Of a DNA stretch of 64,000 nt, positions 1 through 8,924 are shown piece after piece. This DNA is from Ruegeria sp. R14_0. GTDB lineage: Bacteria; Pseudomonadota; Alphaproteobacteria; Rhodobacterales; Rhodobacteraceae. The notes beneath the pieces were generated by a model, which worked only from the letters and a program-made list of their open reading frames with translations, did no database searches and was not told the origin of the DNA. The number at the start of each line of letters is the position of its first letter. Positions within the stretch are counted from its first letter, which is position 1. Made by a program: the position numbers and the translations under genes. The stretch covers positions 124,001 to 188,000 of the forward strand of contig NZ_JAGHRC010000007.1 of the NCBI RefSeq assembly GCF_017743975.1, given 5' to 3'.

Positions 1-79
1 TCACTTCTGCGGACAAGGCGAGCCCCTGCGCGCGATCTGGCAAGACCAGAACCACTGGGATTCTGTCGAGCGGCGGTAA
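1..79 (+). CDS. 3' end of an unidentified gene (partial)
   Basis: An open frame runs in from the left edge and stops at TAA 77-79. The last 25 residues read HFCGQGEPLRAIWQ... and end ...SVERR. Codon use looks coding (GC-rich third positions). There is too little sequence to assign a family, so no function is given. The next gene starts 108 bases downstream. Confidence 0.4.
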   Translation, partial: HFCGQGEPLRAIWQDQNHWDSVERR

Positions 80-149
80 ATCGCCGACTTCAAATGATTG
101 TTGCTTGAGCCTATGTGGGGGTAACGCGATATACTGCGTCAACTAAAGC

Positions 150-168
150 GGGTCCGGCGAACGGACCC
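150..168 (+). other. Hairpin in the leader of the OmpA-type lipoprotein gene
   Basis: GGGTCCG (150-156) and CGGACCC (162-168) form a 7-bp perfect stem with loop GCGAA. No T-run follows and the gene starts 19 bases later. It is therefore either a weak terminator for the upstream gene or a 5'-UTR stem that protects the lipoprotein mRNA. Confidence 0.4.
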
Positions 169-187
169 CCGAGCAGAAGGTGAATTC

Positions 188-859
188 ATGACGATTTCCA
201 AGAGTGTTCTTGCCGCCGGGCTGGGTTCTGCCCTGTTTTTAGGGGCCTGTACTGACCCCGGTACGTTGAACCTGCCATCCGATCCGAACCAGAACACCAG
301 ACAAGGTGCGATTCTGGGCGGTATTGTGGGGGCTGGCGTCGGGGCAATCGCGAATGGCTCTGATCCGCTTCTGGGTGCTGCAGCAGGGGCCGCGATTGGT
401 GCCGCCGGCGGCGGTTTGATCGGCAACCAACTGGATCGGCAAGCTGCCGAGTTGCGCCAACAATTGGCCAACCAGGGGATCACCATCACCAACGCGGGTG
501 ACCGCCTGATCGTCACCGTGCCGAACGACATCACCTTTGACACAGACAGCGCAACCGTACGTCCGGCTCTGCGGGCGGATCTCGTGCGCGTGGGGCAAAA
601 CCTGGTCAACTATCCCAACTCTAACGTGCAGGTCATTGGCCATACCGACAGCGACGGCGACGCCACTTATAACCAAGGCCTGTCCGAGCGCCGGGCCCAG
701 TCGGTTGCCGATATTCTTCAGGCCAATGGCGTAAGCGGTGCGCGCCTTTCGACCGTTGGCTTGGGTGAAAACCGACCTGTCGCCTCGAACCTGACCCCAG
801 AGGGCAAGGCACAAAACCGCCGGGTCGATATCGAGATCATTCCCAACGGGAACACATAA
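188..859 (+). CDS. OmpA-family outer-membrane lipoprotein (YiaD-like)
   Basis: A 223-residue exported lipoprotein. The N-terminus is a signal peptide ending in a lipobox, LFLGAC, with the acylated Cys near residue 21. A glycine-zipper stretch (about residues 40-80, GGIVGAGVGAIANG then AAAGAAIGAAGGGLIG) may insert in the membrane. The C-terminal half (about 110-220) is an OmpA-like peptidoglycan-binding domain with the signature NVQVIGHTDSDG followed by LSERRAQSVADIL and NRRVDIEI. Known members tether the outer membrane to the cell wall. AAGG eight bases before the ATG supports the start. A strong terminator follows at once, so the gene is probably monocistronic. Confidence 0.9.
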   Translation: MTISKSVLAAGLGSALFLGACTDPGTLNLPSDPNQNTRQGAILGGIVGAGVGAIANGSDPLLGAAAGAAIGAAGGGLIGNQLDRQAAELRQQLANQGITITNAGDRLIVTVPNDITFDTDSATVRPALRADLVRVGQNLVNYPNSNVQVIGHTDSDGDATYNQGLSERRAQSVADILQANGVSGARLSTVGLGENRPVASNLTPEGKAQNRRVDIEIIPNGNT

Positions 860-865
860 TGGCAG

Positions 866-888
866 GGGCACCTTCGGGTGCCCTTTTT
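866..888 (+). terminator. Rho-independent terminator after the OmpA-type gene
   Basis: GGGCACC, loop TTCG, GGTGCCC, then TTTTT. A 7-bp stem with a UUCG tetraloop starts 7 bases after the stop codon. Confidence 0.9.
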
Positions 889-972
889 CGCACATTGACT
901 GCGCGTCATCCGGGCTTTGGTCCTCGCAAGACTTGAGCTAGCTATTGGGAAACACCACAGCGGAGTTTCCCA

Positions 973-1515
973 ATGTCTGAACCCATTCTGCTGAGCCTGT
1001 CCGGCTCGTTGCGCCAAAGTGCCACCAATCGCAAATTGTTGCGCGAAGCGGCGCGGTTGTTCGAACCCGGTACGCATATCGAAGCTGATCTGAACCTGCC
1101 TTTGTATGATGGCGATCTCGAGGATGGCGAGGGCATTCCCGAAGCCGTGCAAACCTTGTCCGAGCAGATCGCGCAGGCGCACGCGGTGATCATTTCCACC
1201 CCGGAATACAACAAGGGCCCATCGGGTGTTCTGAAAAACGCGCTGGACTGGGTCAGCCGCACCGATTGCCGCCCCTGGGCTGACAAGCCGGTGGCCGTGA
1301 TGTCGGCTGCGGCCGGGCGCTCAGGTGGTGAGCGGGCGCAGATGATCTTGCGCAGCTATATGGTGCCGTTTCAACCTCGCATCCTGCAGGGGCCTGAAAT
1401 CCATCTGGCCAGCAGTTCGGACGAGTTTGACGAGCAAGGCAAACTGCGCAGCGAACGCTATGAGAATTCGTTGCGGACACTGATGCAGAAACTGCGGGCC
1501 GAGGCCGGGTTCTGA
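973..1515 (+). CDS. NADPH-dependent FMN reductase / NAD(P)H:quinone reductase
   Basis: A 180-residue flavodoxin-fold protein of the NADPH_FMN_red family. The N-terminal LSGSLRQSATNRKLL is the FMN phosphate loop, and STPEYNKGPSGVLKNALDWVS (about residues 76-96) is the family hallmark that contacts the flavin ring. Relatives (ChrR, YieF, ArsH-like) reduce quinones, chromate or free FMN with NAD(P)H in the cytosol. No partner gene is adjacent. The length is typical, and the physiological substrate cannot be read from the sequence. Confidence 0.88.
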   Translation: MSEPILLSLSGSLRQSATNRKLLREAARLFEPGTHIEADLNLPLYDGDLEDGEGIPEAVQTLSEQIAQAHAVIISTPEYNKGPSGVLKNALDWVSRTDCRPWADKPVAVMSAAAGRSGGERAQMILRSYMVPFQPRILQGPEIHLASSSDEFDEQGKLRSERYENSLRTLMQKLRAEAGF

Positions 1516-1564
1516 TCGCTTCACGCCGCTTGCCGGGTCGCATTGGTCTGCCTAGTCTGCCGCT

Positions 1565-2365
1565 ATGACTCAGGAAATGCAGACCGATGTGATGGACCCG
1601 GCCCGCGCCGCCGCGCTGCAGGCGGCACTGGGGTTTCAGGAACGGATTGAGGCGGGCGACCCGTTGCCACCCTTTTTCCACCAGCTGTACTTCTGGTCAC
1701 CACAGCTACCTGAAGATTTGGGTCGGGACGGGCATCCGAAGGTCGGGGGCGGTCTGATCCCAGACATGGGCCTGCCGCGCCGGATGTGGGCCGGGGGTCG
1801 TCTGCAGTTTCACAAACCGCTGGTCGCGGGTTCACCGGCCCAGCGGGCGTCCGTGCAAGAAAGCGCAACCTCAAAAACCGGGCGAACAGGACCTCTGGGC
1901 TTTGTCACCTTGCGGCATGAGGTTTCACAGGACGACCATCTTTGCCTGACCGAATGGCAAGATCTGGTTTATCGGCAAGACCCTTCAAAGACGGACATCA
2001 AACCCACTCCCCCCGTGGCGCGTACGGATGAAACCGATCAGCGTGAGGTCGCTTTCGACTCCACGCTTCTGTTCCGCTACTCGGCGCTGACCTTTAACGG
2101 GCACCGTATCCATTATGATCTGGACTATGCCCGCGACGTCGAAGGCTATGACGGGCTGGTTGTCCATGGCCCGCTGCTAGCCCAGCTTCTGATGCTGTTT
2201 GCCGAAGACCTGATGGGACCGCTGGCCGAGTTTTCATTCCGCGCGTCGTCGCCGTTGATGCATTTCGAAACGGCCACCTTGTGTCGGAACGGTCAGGCGA
2301 TGTGGGTGCGCGGACCCGATGGCCGACAATGCATGACCGCCGAGGCGCTGCTGCGGTCAGAGTGA
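1565..2365 (+). CDS. MaoC-type (double hot-dog) acyl-thioester dehydratase
   Basis: A 266-residue protein with a FAS1-like dehydratase N-terminal half and a C-terminal MaoC hot-dog. The segment TFNGHRIHYDLDYARDVEGY (about residues 177-196) followed by LVVHGPL carries the hydratase-2 type His/Asp arrangement. Homologues are annotated as HTD2-like 3-hydroxyacyl-thioester dehydratase or mesaconyl-C4-CoA hydratase. Which CoA ester is used cannot be decided here. No clear Shine-Dalgarno precedes the ATG. The 3' end overlaps the convergent FAD oxidoreductase gene by 9 bases. Confidence 0.8.
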   Translation: MTQEMQTDVMDPARAAALQAALGFQERIEAGDPLPPFFHQLYFWSPQLPEDLGRDGHPKVGGGLIPDMGLPRRMWAGGRLQFHKPLVAGSPAQRASVQESATSKTGRTGPLGFVTLRHEVSQDDHLCLTEWQDLVYRQDPSKTDIKPTPPVARTDETDQREVAFDSTLLFRYSALTFNGHRIHYDLDYARDVEGYDGLVVHGPLLAQLLMLFAEDLMGPLAEFSFRASSPLMHFETATLCRNGQAMWVRGPDGRQCMTAEALLRSE

Positions 2366-3397
2366 CGCCTCGGGCCGAAAATCACCCGGGATCGTGTCGC
2401 GGTTGTCCAGAACCAGATCGGCCATGACCTCGGCTACTTTCGGGGCCATGCCAAAGCCGATCTTGAAGCCTCCGTTGGCGATGAACTGTCCCTCATGCAA
2501 GGGATGCGCGCCCAACATCGGCGCACGGCTTTTGCTGCGCGGGCGCACACCTGCCCATCGTTCGATGACCTCTGCGCCGTGCAGAACCGGAACCGCTCGC
2601 ATGGCGCGGTCCAACACATCGTCTAACGCTGCGTCCGTGCTGGTCGGGTCGTCATAGTCTCTTTCTGAGGTCGAGCCGATCGCCAATGTGCCATCCGCAT
2701 GGGGAATGAAATGGATCGCGTCCGCAAACAACTGAGGCACCTCACCCGCGTCGAACCGTAACAGCGCGGCTTGTCCTTTGACGCCATTGCCGACAGTTTT
2801 GTCCAACGCGTCGCTTAACTCCTGCAACCCGGCCAATCCGGTCGCGTGGACGACCTGCCCCTGGTCCGGCGCTTCGGTCGCGACCTCGACGCCCATCACA
2901 GCCAAAGCCGCCACCAGCGCGGCACAGGCGCGGCGGGGATGCATGCGGGCGCTCAGGGTGTCGTGGATGACAAAGCTTGTGGGGCTGGGCGGGCACCAGG
3001 CGCCGACCTCAGCGGTTTCGACCACCCGCCATTCTGCGCGACCCTGCCACAGATCTGCCGCCGTGCCCGCACGGGCACGGGCCAAGTCAAGCGTGCGATC
3101 ATCGGCGATAGGCTGCAGCCGGCCCAGCCTTGCATATCCGGGTGAAACTCCACCCGTCGTCTCGACCTGTTTCCAGAACGGTTCAGCCATGATCAGGCTG
3201 TCGAACTGAAAGGCCTTCTTCGCATTCCAGTTCTCGGGCACGTGCGGGGCCAGCGCGCCGACCAGACCGCCGCTGGACCCCGCCCCGGGGCCAAACGGAT
3301 CGACGACCTGAACCTTGGCGCCGCGCCGGGCGCAGGTCCATGCGATGGACAGGCCAAAGATGCCAGCCCCACGCACCGTCACATCGACCATTGCCAT
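2357..3397 (-). CDS. FAD-dependent oxidoreductase (DAO family), MnmC C-domain-like
   Basis: A 346-residue protein. The Rossmann FAD motif GAGIFG is at residues 10-15, with the ribose-binding Asp near residue 33. The C-terminal VRPRSKSRAPMLGAHP and FIANGGFKIGFGMAP segments are the second flavin-binding region of DAO enzymes (glycine oxidase, D-amino-acid oxidase, MnmC C-domain). It lies head to head, 49 bases apart, with mnmD. In gammaproteobacteria these two activities are fused as MnmC, which removes the carboxymethyl group from cmnm5U34 before methylation. I infer that this is the free-standing equivalent. A generic amino-acid oxidase is the alternative. Starts at 3397 or 3391 are both possible. 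Confidence 0.8.
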   Translation of the reverse strand: MAMVDVTVRGAGIFGLSIAWTCARRGAKVQVVDPFGPGAGSSGGLVGALAPHVPENWNAKKAFQFDSLIMAEPFWKQVETTGGVSPGYARLGRLQPIADDRTLDLARARAGTAADLWQGRAEWRVVETAEVGAWCPPSPTSFVIHDTLSARMHPRRACAALVAALAVMGVEVATEAPDQGQVVHATGLAGLQELSDALDKTVGNGVKGQAALLRFDAGEVPQLFADAIHFIPHADGTLAIGSTSERDYDDPTSTDAALDDVLDRAMRAVPVLHGAEVIERWAGVRPRSKSRAPMLGAHPLHEGQFIANGGFKIGFGMAPKVAEVMADLVLDNRDTIPGDFRPEASL

Positions 3398-3446
3398 TCC
3401 CCTTTTCCTTGTTCAGTGTCGCGCCGCTTAGCTACAGGATTCCCCG

Positions 3447-4112
3447 ATGGCAGACCAGCGTGCCGAACTGACTTGGACCGAGGATCAGATCCCCGTCTCG
3501 GATCGTTTTGACGACCCGTATTTTTCGTTGCAAAACGGGCTGCAAGAGACGCGGCACGTGTTTCTGGCAGGCAATGACCTGCCCGCGCGGTTCGCGTCCG
3601 GTTTTCACATAGCCGAGCTGGGCTTTGGCACCGGCCTGAACATGCTGACCGTCTGGTCGGAATGGGAGAAGGCGGGCCACACCACGCCCTTGTCCTATAC
3701 CAGTTTTGAAGCGTTCCCGATGGACACAGAGGATATGGACCGCGCGCTGGCGGCCTTTCCCGAACTCGCGCCGTGGTCGGAACGGTTCCTGGCGCAATGG
3801 CAGGGCGGGACCTGCGATCTGGGCACGCTGCGGCTGGAGGTTGTTGAAGGCGATGCGCGCCAAACCTTGCCCGCATGGGTGGGTTCGGCGGATGCGTGGT
3901 TTTTGGACGGGTTCTCTCCAGCCAAAAACCCCGAGCTTTGGGGCGCGGATCTGATGCAGCACGTCGCCGATCACACCGCAGCAGGAGGTACGGCGGCCAC
4001 TTATACAGCTGCGGGTTTCGTGCGGCGCGGATTGGAGGAAGCCGGGTTCGTCGTTACCCGCACATCCGGCTATGGCCGCAAACGCCATATGACGCGCGCG
4101 GTGAAACAGTGA
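3447..4112 (+). CDS. mnmD: tRNA 5-methylaminomethyl-2-thiouridine methyltransferase
   Basis: A 221-residue SAM-dependent methyltransferase that completes mnm5(s2)U34 in the wobble position of tRNAs. SAM motif I is ELGFGTGLN (residues 57-65). The family signature AWFLDGFSPAKNPELW lies around residues 150-165, and the terminal YGRKRHM is also typical of the MnmC N-domain. The protein ends without the FAD domain found in E. coli MnmC. That activity may be supplied by the divergent gene at 2357-3397. The stop overlaps the next gene's GTG start (GTGA), so the DMT transporter is translationally coupled. Confidence 0.93.
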   Translation: MADQRAELTWTEDQIPVSDRFDDPYFSLQNGLQETRHVFLAGNDLPARFASGFHIAELGFGTGLNMLTVWSEWEKAGHTTPLSYTSFEAFPMDTEDMDRALAAFPELAPWSERFLAQWQGGTCDLGTLRLEVVEGDARQTLPAWVGSADAWFLDGFSPAKNPELWGADLMQHVADHTAAGGTAATYTAAGFVRRGLEEAGFVVTRTSGYGRKRHMTRAVKQ

Positions 4113-4978
4113 CACAGCAGAATAACACACGCGCTGGTATTGCGCTGATGATCGGGGCGACCATCGTCTTTGCACTGCAAGACGGTATCTCGCGCCATCT
4201 GGCCGGTACGTACAACACCTACATGGTGGTGATGGTACGGTACTGGTTCTTTGCAGCCTTCGTGATCGCCTTGGCCGCCCGCGCACCCGGAGGGCTGAAG
4301 GCAACCACCCGGACCAGCCAGCTCAAACTGCAGATCTTCCGCGGTGTGCTTTTGGCCGCCGAGATCTGCGTCGCCGTATTTAGTTTCACGGTTCTTGGCC
4401 TGATCGACGCGATGGCCGTGTTTATCTGCTACCCGTTGCTGGTTGCCGCACTCAGCGGGCCGGTACTGGGTGAACAGGTTGGGTGGCGGCGTTGGGCTGC
4501 GATCGGTGTCGGTTGTATCGGGGTCCTGATCATCCTGCAGCCCGGTGTTGGCGTGTTCAACCCTTGGGCCATTGTCCCGCTGATTTCTGCTTTGATGTTC
4601 GCGGTCTACGGATTGCTGACGCGCTATGCGTCGCGTCGCGACAGTACGGCCACCAGCTTTTTCTGGACGGGTGTCAGCGGTGCGGTCGCCATGACTCTGG
4701 TTGGCATGTGGTTCTGGGAGCCGATGGAACAAGCCGACTGGGCCTGGATGGCCCTGCTATGCGTGAGCGGCGTTCTGGGGCACTGGCTGCTGATCAAATG
4801 CTATGAAATGGCCGAGGCCAGCGCGGTGCAACCCTTCGCCTATTTCCATCTGGTCTGGAGCGCCATTCTTGGCATCTCTGTCTTTGGCGAGACGCTGCGC
4901 CCCGAGGTGGTTATGGGCGCAGCGCTGGTTGTGGCCGCTGGTCTGTTCACCCTATGGCGCGAAAGACGCCAACGTTGA
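4109..4978 (+). CDS. DMT-superfamily (EamA) transporter
   Basis: A 289-residue inner-membrane protein with about ten hydrophobic helices arranged as two EamA repeats; the second repeat carries EMAEASAVQPFAYFHLVWS near residue 230. The open frame continues upstream inside mnmD, but that part is not hydrophobic or EamA-like. The start is therefore the GTG at 4109, which overlaps the mnmD stop by four bases. The substrate is unknown; relatives export amino acids or other small metabolites. The 3' end overlaps the convergent lytic transglycosylase gene by 27 bases. Confidence 0.87.
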   Translation: MTQQNNTRAGIALMIGATIVFALQDGISRHLAGTYNTYMVVMVRYWFFAAFVIALAARAPGGLKATTRTSQLKLQIFRGVLLAAEICVAVFSFTVLGLIDAMAVFICYPLLVAALSGPVLGEQVGWRRWAAIGVGCIGVLIILQPGVGVFNPWAIVPLISALMFAVYGLLTRYASRRDSTATSFFWTGVSGAVAMTLVGMWFWEPMEQADWAWMALLCVSGVLGHWLLIKCYEMAEASAVQPFAYFHLVWSAILGISVFGETLRPEVVMGAALVVAAGLFTLWRERRQR

Positions 4979-6916
4979 GCCGACCAGTTCCTGCGAAAAT
5001 GGAATGGGCAGAGCAGGCTCGCCCAAGCGGGCGCGATAGACCGGCAGACTTTCCGCCACGCGCATCACATAGTTTCGGGTTTCGCTGAACGGAATCGTCT
5101 CGATCCAATCAACCACGTCGATCTCACCCGCGCGCGGATCGCCATAGCGCGCCATCCACGAGATCGGGCGGCGCGGACCAGCGTTATACCCTGCCGACAT
5201 CATTACGACGTTGCCGTTGAAATCGGCGGCGAGGCCCGACAGGTAGTTCGCGCCTAGCTTGGCATTGTATTGCCAGTCCGAGGTCAGGTTGTTCGTTTTG
5301 TGGCCGCTTAGAATGCCCAGTTCCTTGGCAACCAGCTTGGCCGTGGCGGGCATGACCTGCATCAGCCCGCGCGCGCCTGCACCGCTGACAACAACCGGAT
5401 CAAATTCGCTTTCTCGGCGCGCGATGGCCAGCGTCATCTCTTTGGCCATGGGCAGCCCCATGTCGGCAACCGGGTGAACCGGATAGTAAGCCGCGGGCAG
5501 AACCGTGCCATACGTTGCTGCGCGTTTGGCGATCATCACGGCCAGATGCGGCTGTTTCAGTTCGATCACCAGATCGCCAAGCTGATTGGCCTGAACCGGG
5601 TCCAGCTCTTCGACCAGGTGGGTCAGGAAACGTTCCGACAGATTGTCTTCACCCGCCTTCAGCAACAGCAGCCCGGCCTCCAGCACGCTGGAGTTCGAAA
5701 ACTCAGCCTGTTTCCAATGCGGAGCGCGTCGCGGGTTGGCCAATTCGCTATCAAAAGGCCGCCCGATCTGTTCTGCGGCCAGCAGGCCATAGAAAGACGT
5801 CTGGTAATCCGCGCCGGTCGCATAGGCGTCATACGCCTTGTCGGCATCGCCTTGCGCTGCATAAGCGCGCCCCAACCAGTATCCGCCACGCCCTTTCGAG
5901 ATCGGAGATTTCACCGCGCCCGAGAAATTCTGGAAATGCCGGACGGCCGTGGCCGGATCGTTCAGTTTGCGCAAGGCAAGAAAGCCGGAAAGCCACTCCA
6001 GATCTGCATAGCCATAACCCATTTCAGGCGTCATGTGGTGATTGGCGGCAATATCGTACGCACGGCTGGGGTCGCCATTTCGCATCTCGAGCCGGGCCAG
6101 ACGTCGCCGTCCTTCGGCCCATTTGTCCGGTTCGCCCAAGGCATCAGGATCGGTCGAGCGTGCCAGCATCAGGTCGATTGCGCTGTCGTCCAGTTCTTTC
6201 CTGTCGCGCCAGACAAACCTGTCAAAGGCCAATCCGGGTGAATCTGCCAGTGATTTCGGAACCGCGGCCACTTTGCCGTCGACGCCCGGCTGCCGTTTCT
6301 GCAGGGCGATCCGCGCCTCGGCCAGCTTACGCTGGTCCGAGTCGACCAATGGCAGCATCTGTCCCGCGCTAATCAGATGATTGTCCCATAGCATCCGGTC
6401 CAAACGCGCGGCGTGATGGGGTTTCAGCAGCTTACCGAAATTTTCCAGATAGTCTTTCTGCAGGCCGGACCCCATGGGCATCGTCCGCCAGGCGGTGACG
6501 ATATCCGCCTCAGCGTCGCCCTGGCGACCTTTGGCCTTCAGCGCGACCGCATAGTTCAACGCGCCTTCGGCAGTCTGCGGTGGCACATCGGCATAGAACT
6601 TCAGAACCCGGTCCGGGTCTGCCCCGGTGAACACCGGCTCGCTCTTGCGGCGCAGCCAGGCCAGGCCCGGCCAATCCGGGCGGCGGTCCAGAAACACCAG
6701 AACATCGCCAGAGCTTCCAAATCCTTCACGCAGCCAGTGCCAGACAATGATGTCCCGCGTCACCGACCCGCGCGTACCGGACACGCGCAGGGCTGCATTC
6801 CAGTCGCCCTTGCGCATTTCATTCATACCTGCTCGCAGATCACCAGCTGCGTCGGACCGCACCTGTGTGCCCGAAACCAGAATCGCGGCTACCAAAACCG
6901 CCAGAAAGCGTGTCAT
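4952..6916 (-). CDS. Soluble lytic murein transglycosylase (Slt70 type)
   Basis: About 654 residues, secreted to the periplasm. It has an N-terminal signal peptide (MTRFLAVLVAAILVSGTQ), a long alpha-helical superhelix of TPR-like repeats to about residue 480, and a C-terminal SLT domain. The catalytic Glu is in AIARRESEFDP, followed by GARGLMQVMPATAK and MSAGYNAGP, the three hallmark SLT motifs. It cleaves the glycan strand to 1,6-anhydromuropeptides. The frame is open to 6952, but the Met at 6916 begins the signal peptide and is the better start. It converges on the DMT gene. Confidence 0.92.
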   Translation of the reverse strand: MTRFLAVLVAAILVSGTQVRSDAAGDLRAGMNEMRKGDWNAALRVSGTRGSVTRDIIVWHWLREGFGSSGDVLVFLDRRPDWPGLAWLRRKSEPVFTGADPDRVLKFYADVPPQTAEGALNYAVALKAKGRQGDAEADIVTAWRTMPMGSGLQKDYLENFGKLLKPHHAARLDRMLWDNHLISAGQMLPLVDSDQRKLAEARIALQKRQPGVDGKVAAVPKSLADSPGLAFDRFVWRDRKELDDSAIDLMLARSTDPDALGEPDKWAEGRRRLARLEMRNGDPSRAYDIAANHHMTPEMGYGYADLEWLSGFLALRKLNDPATAVRHFQNFSGAVKSPISKGRGGYWLGRAYAAQGDADKAYDAYATGADYQTSFYGLLAAEQIGRPFDSELANPRRAPHWKQAEFSNSSVLEAGLLLLKAGEDNLSERFLTHLVEELDPVQANQLGDLVIELKQPHLAVMIAKRAATYGTVLPAAYYPVHPVADMGLPMAKEMTLAIARRESEFDPVVVSGAGARGLMQVMPATAKLVAKELGILSGHKTNNLTSDWQYNAKLGANYLSGLAADFNGNVVMMSAGYNAGPRRPISWMARYGDPRAGEIDVVDWIETIPFSETRNYVMRVAESLPVYRARLGEPALPIPFSQELVGSTLASFAP

Positions 6917-7049
6917 CCCTTGCATTCCCCAACAAACCAAGGATAGAGCCATTCAGGATAAACCTTGCGCCGTCGGGATCAACTCAAGAAAGCGATATTC
7001 CTGATCTTCCGCGACGCAAAAAATACAAACTGCACCAAAGGAGCGTGTC

Positions 7050-7922
7050 ATGTTCAAAGGCTCTATGCCAGCCCTCGTCACCCCGTTCGAAAACGGCGAG
7101 TTGGATTTGGATACGCTCAAACGTTTGGTCGAATGGCAGATTCAGGAAGGCTCGACCGGGCTGGTCCCTGTTGGAACCACTGGTGAAAGCCCGACGCTGA
7201 GCCATGAAGAGCATGAGACCGTCGTGGCAGAGGTTGTCAAAGCTGCTGCTGGTCGCGTTCCCGTTATTGCCGGTGCCGGGTCAAACAACACGGTTGAGGC
7301 CATTCGCTTTGTCCGATTCGCCGAGCAGGTTGGCGCGGCGGCTGCCCTGGTCGTGACGCCCTATTACAACAAGCCGACTCAGAAGGGTCTGCTGATGCAC
7401 TTCCGTGCGCTGCATGATTGTGCGGACATCCCGATCATCATCTACAACATCCCCGGCCGGTCGGTCATCGACATGACCCCCGAAACCATGGGCGAGCTTG
7501 CAAAACTGCCGCGTATCATCGGTGTGAAAGACGCCACCGGTGATCTGGTGCGCGTCAGCCAGCAGCGCGCAAGCTGTGGCGCGGACTTTTGCCAGTTGTC
7601 CGGCGAGGATGCGACGGCACTTGGATTCAATGCGCATGGTGGCGTTGGCTGTATCTCGGTCACGGCGAACGTTGCACCCAAGCTGTGTGCCGAATTCCAG
7701 CAGGCTACGCTAGACGGCGATTACGCCAAAGCGCTCGAGTATCAGGACCGCCTGATGCCGCTGCACGAAGCGATTTTCATCGAGCCCGGGCTCGTTGGTG
7801 CGAAGTATGCGCTCAGCAAATTGGGGTTGTGCAGTGAAGAAGTGCGCTCACCCCTGGCCGGTTTGGAGGCCAGCACCAAATCCGCAATTGATGCGGCTAT
7901 GGCTCACGCTGGACTGCTCTGA
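7050..7922 (+). CDS. dapA: 4-hydroxy-tetrahydrodipicolinate synthase
   Basis: A 290-residue (beta/alpha)8 aldolase of the NAL family. It condenses pyruvate with aspartate semialdehyde in the first committed step of lysine and diaminopimelate synthesis in the cytosol. Visible features are [11 protein letters not shown] (substrate loop), the catalytic Tyr in [10 protein letters not shown] and the Schiff-base Lys in [12 protein letters not shown] good ribosome site, AAGGAG, lies 7 bases before the ATG. The divergent neighbour is a murein hydrolase, a loose cell-wall link. A terminator follows. Confidence 0.97.
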   Translation: MFKGSMPALVTPFENGELDLDTLKRLVEWQIQEGSTGLVPVGTTGESPTLSHEEHETVVAEVVKAAAGRVPVIAGAGSNNTVEAIRFVRFAEQVGAAAALVVTPYYNKPTQKGLLMHFRALHDCADIPIIIYNIPGRSVIDMTPETMGELAKLPRIIGVKDATGDLVRVSQQRASCGADFCQLSGEDATALGFNAHGGVGCISVTANVAPKLCAEFQQATLDGDYAKALEYQDRLMPLHEAIFIEPGLVGAKYALSKLGLCSEEVRSPLAGLEASTKSAIDAAMAHAGLL

Positions 7923-7943
7923 CTCAATCTCAAAAAAAAGAAA

Positions 7944-7976
7944 GGCGGCCTCGAACTTCGAGCGCCGCCCTTTTTT
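7944..7976 (+). terminator. Terminator after dapA
   Basis: GGCGGC CTCGA ... TCGAG (one bulged C) GCCGCC with a 3-base loop, then CTTTTTT. The A-run on the 5' side (7931-7941) would also let it work for minus-strand transcripts that run out of soeC. Confidence 0.85.
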
Positions 7977-7990
7977 GTGCCGGATCCAGA

Positions 7991-8052
7991 CTTCATCTGG
8001 CAAAAAATATCCCGGGGGAGGCGCGGCTTGCCGCGACGGGGGCAGAGCCCCC
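7991..8052 (-). repeat. Dispersed intergenic repeat, copy A
   Basis: Read on the minus strand, this holds GGGGGCTCTGCCCCC (8052-8038), a GC-rich hairpin, and then CCCGGGATATTTTTTGCCAG plus ATGAAG (ending at 7991). Copy B at 9711-9753 has the same order of elements with few changes. Copy A begins inside the stop codon region of soeC. The family resembles GC-rich intergenic repeats I remember from Rhodobacterales genomes. Confidence 0.7.
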
Positions 8053-8924
8053 TACCGTTTCCCGTAGTACAACCCAACCACGTGTTCGGCTTGGGCAAAG
8101 AACAGCCAGCGCGAGGTGGCAACGCCCGCCAGATGTGAAGCCACGGCCAACAGAGCCAGGAAGTGGCTGAACGGCAAAAGCAACAGCACGATCGGCAGGA
8201 CAAAGGCCAATACGAACGCGATGATGCGCAGCTTTTCGGCATGTTTGCGGCCAACGACGTGTACGAATTCACGTAGCAGATAGTTGGTTCCCGTGTGTGG
8301 CGGCTCGAAGGCGCGTACGGTGCCGCGATCACCAAGACCCGTTGCGGTGCCTAAATTGGTGCCCGACTCCGCCAGTGCTGTGTCGCCCTTTTTCCAATAC
8401 AGGATCTGCACCAGCGCAGCGACCAGCAACAGCGGCAACGCGATGCGTGTTTGTCCGGCCAACAGCGCGCCGCCTGCAAGGCTGAAGCTCAGGAACATGG
8501 CCGGTGTCAGGTTCATGTTCCAGCGCGGAATGGTCTTGAGCTGCGTATAAATCATTGAGGTCGTAAAGACGGTACCCAGCGAGAAAAGCGTGCCGATCCA
8601 GCCCAAAAGGCTCCACCGTTGGTCCAGAAAGACGACGCCGATGGCATAAAGCCCCATAACAATCAGCGCGATGACTGCGCACCAGCCCTCGCGGCTGAGC
8701 CAGCTGGATCGCCATTGGGTAAAGGCTTTCCATGCCCGTTCCGGGTGGCCTAGGTGGAACGTAGAGGCCACGAGCCCGCCCACCGCCAGCGCATAGGCGA
8801 TAGCAAAAAACACAAAGGCAACCCAACCCGAGACGTCCGGCAGGCCCAGGCCCAGAAAGCACAGAAGGCCAAAGCCAAGCCCCGACAGGGTTGTGAAGAT
8901 GATAACTGAGGGTGCAGGATGCAT
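8052..8924 (-). CDS. soeC: Sulfite-oxidising enzyme membrane anchor SoeC (DmsC type)
   Basis: A 290-residue polytopic inner-membrane protein of the DmsC/NrfD group, with about eight hydrophobic helices and no cofactor motif. It anchors the SoeAB catalytic pair and passes electrons to the quinone pool. The HLGHPERAWKAFTQWRSSWL region near residues 57-76 is typical of DmsC proteins. Its start overlaps the soeB stop by one base. The gene follows soeA and soeB in the same orientation as xsc-pta, which is why I prefer sulfite rather than DMSO as the substrate of the complex. Confidence 0.82.
   Translation of the reverse strand: MHPAPSVIIFTTLSGLGFGLLCFLGLGLPDVSGWVAFVFFAIAYALAVGGLVASTFHLGHPERAWKAFTQWRSSWLSREGWCAVIALIVMGLYAIGVVFLDQRWSLLGWIGTLFSLGTVFTTSMIYTQLKTIPRWNMNLTPAMFLSFSLAGGALLAGQTRIALPLLLVAALVQILYWKKGDTALAESGTNLGTATGLGDRGTVRAFEPPHTGTNYLLREFVHVVGRKHAEKLRIIAFVLAFVLPIVLLLLPFSHFLALLAVASHLAGVATSRWLFFAQAEHVVGLYYGKR

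Noticed and set aside
3875..4108. Extension of the DMT transporter into mnmD
   Set aside because: The extra segment is a frame shadow of mnmD and is not hydrophobic. The GTG at 4109 overlaps the mnmD stop as usual in coupled genes.
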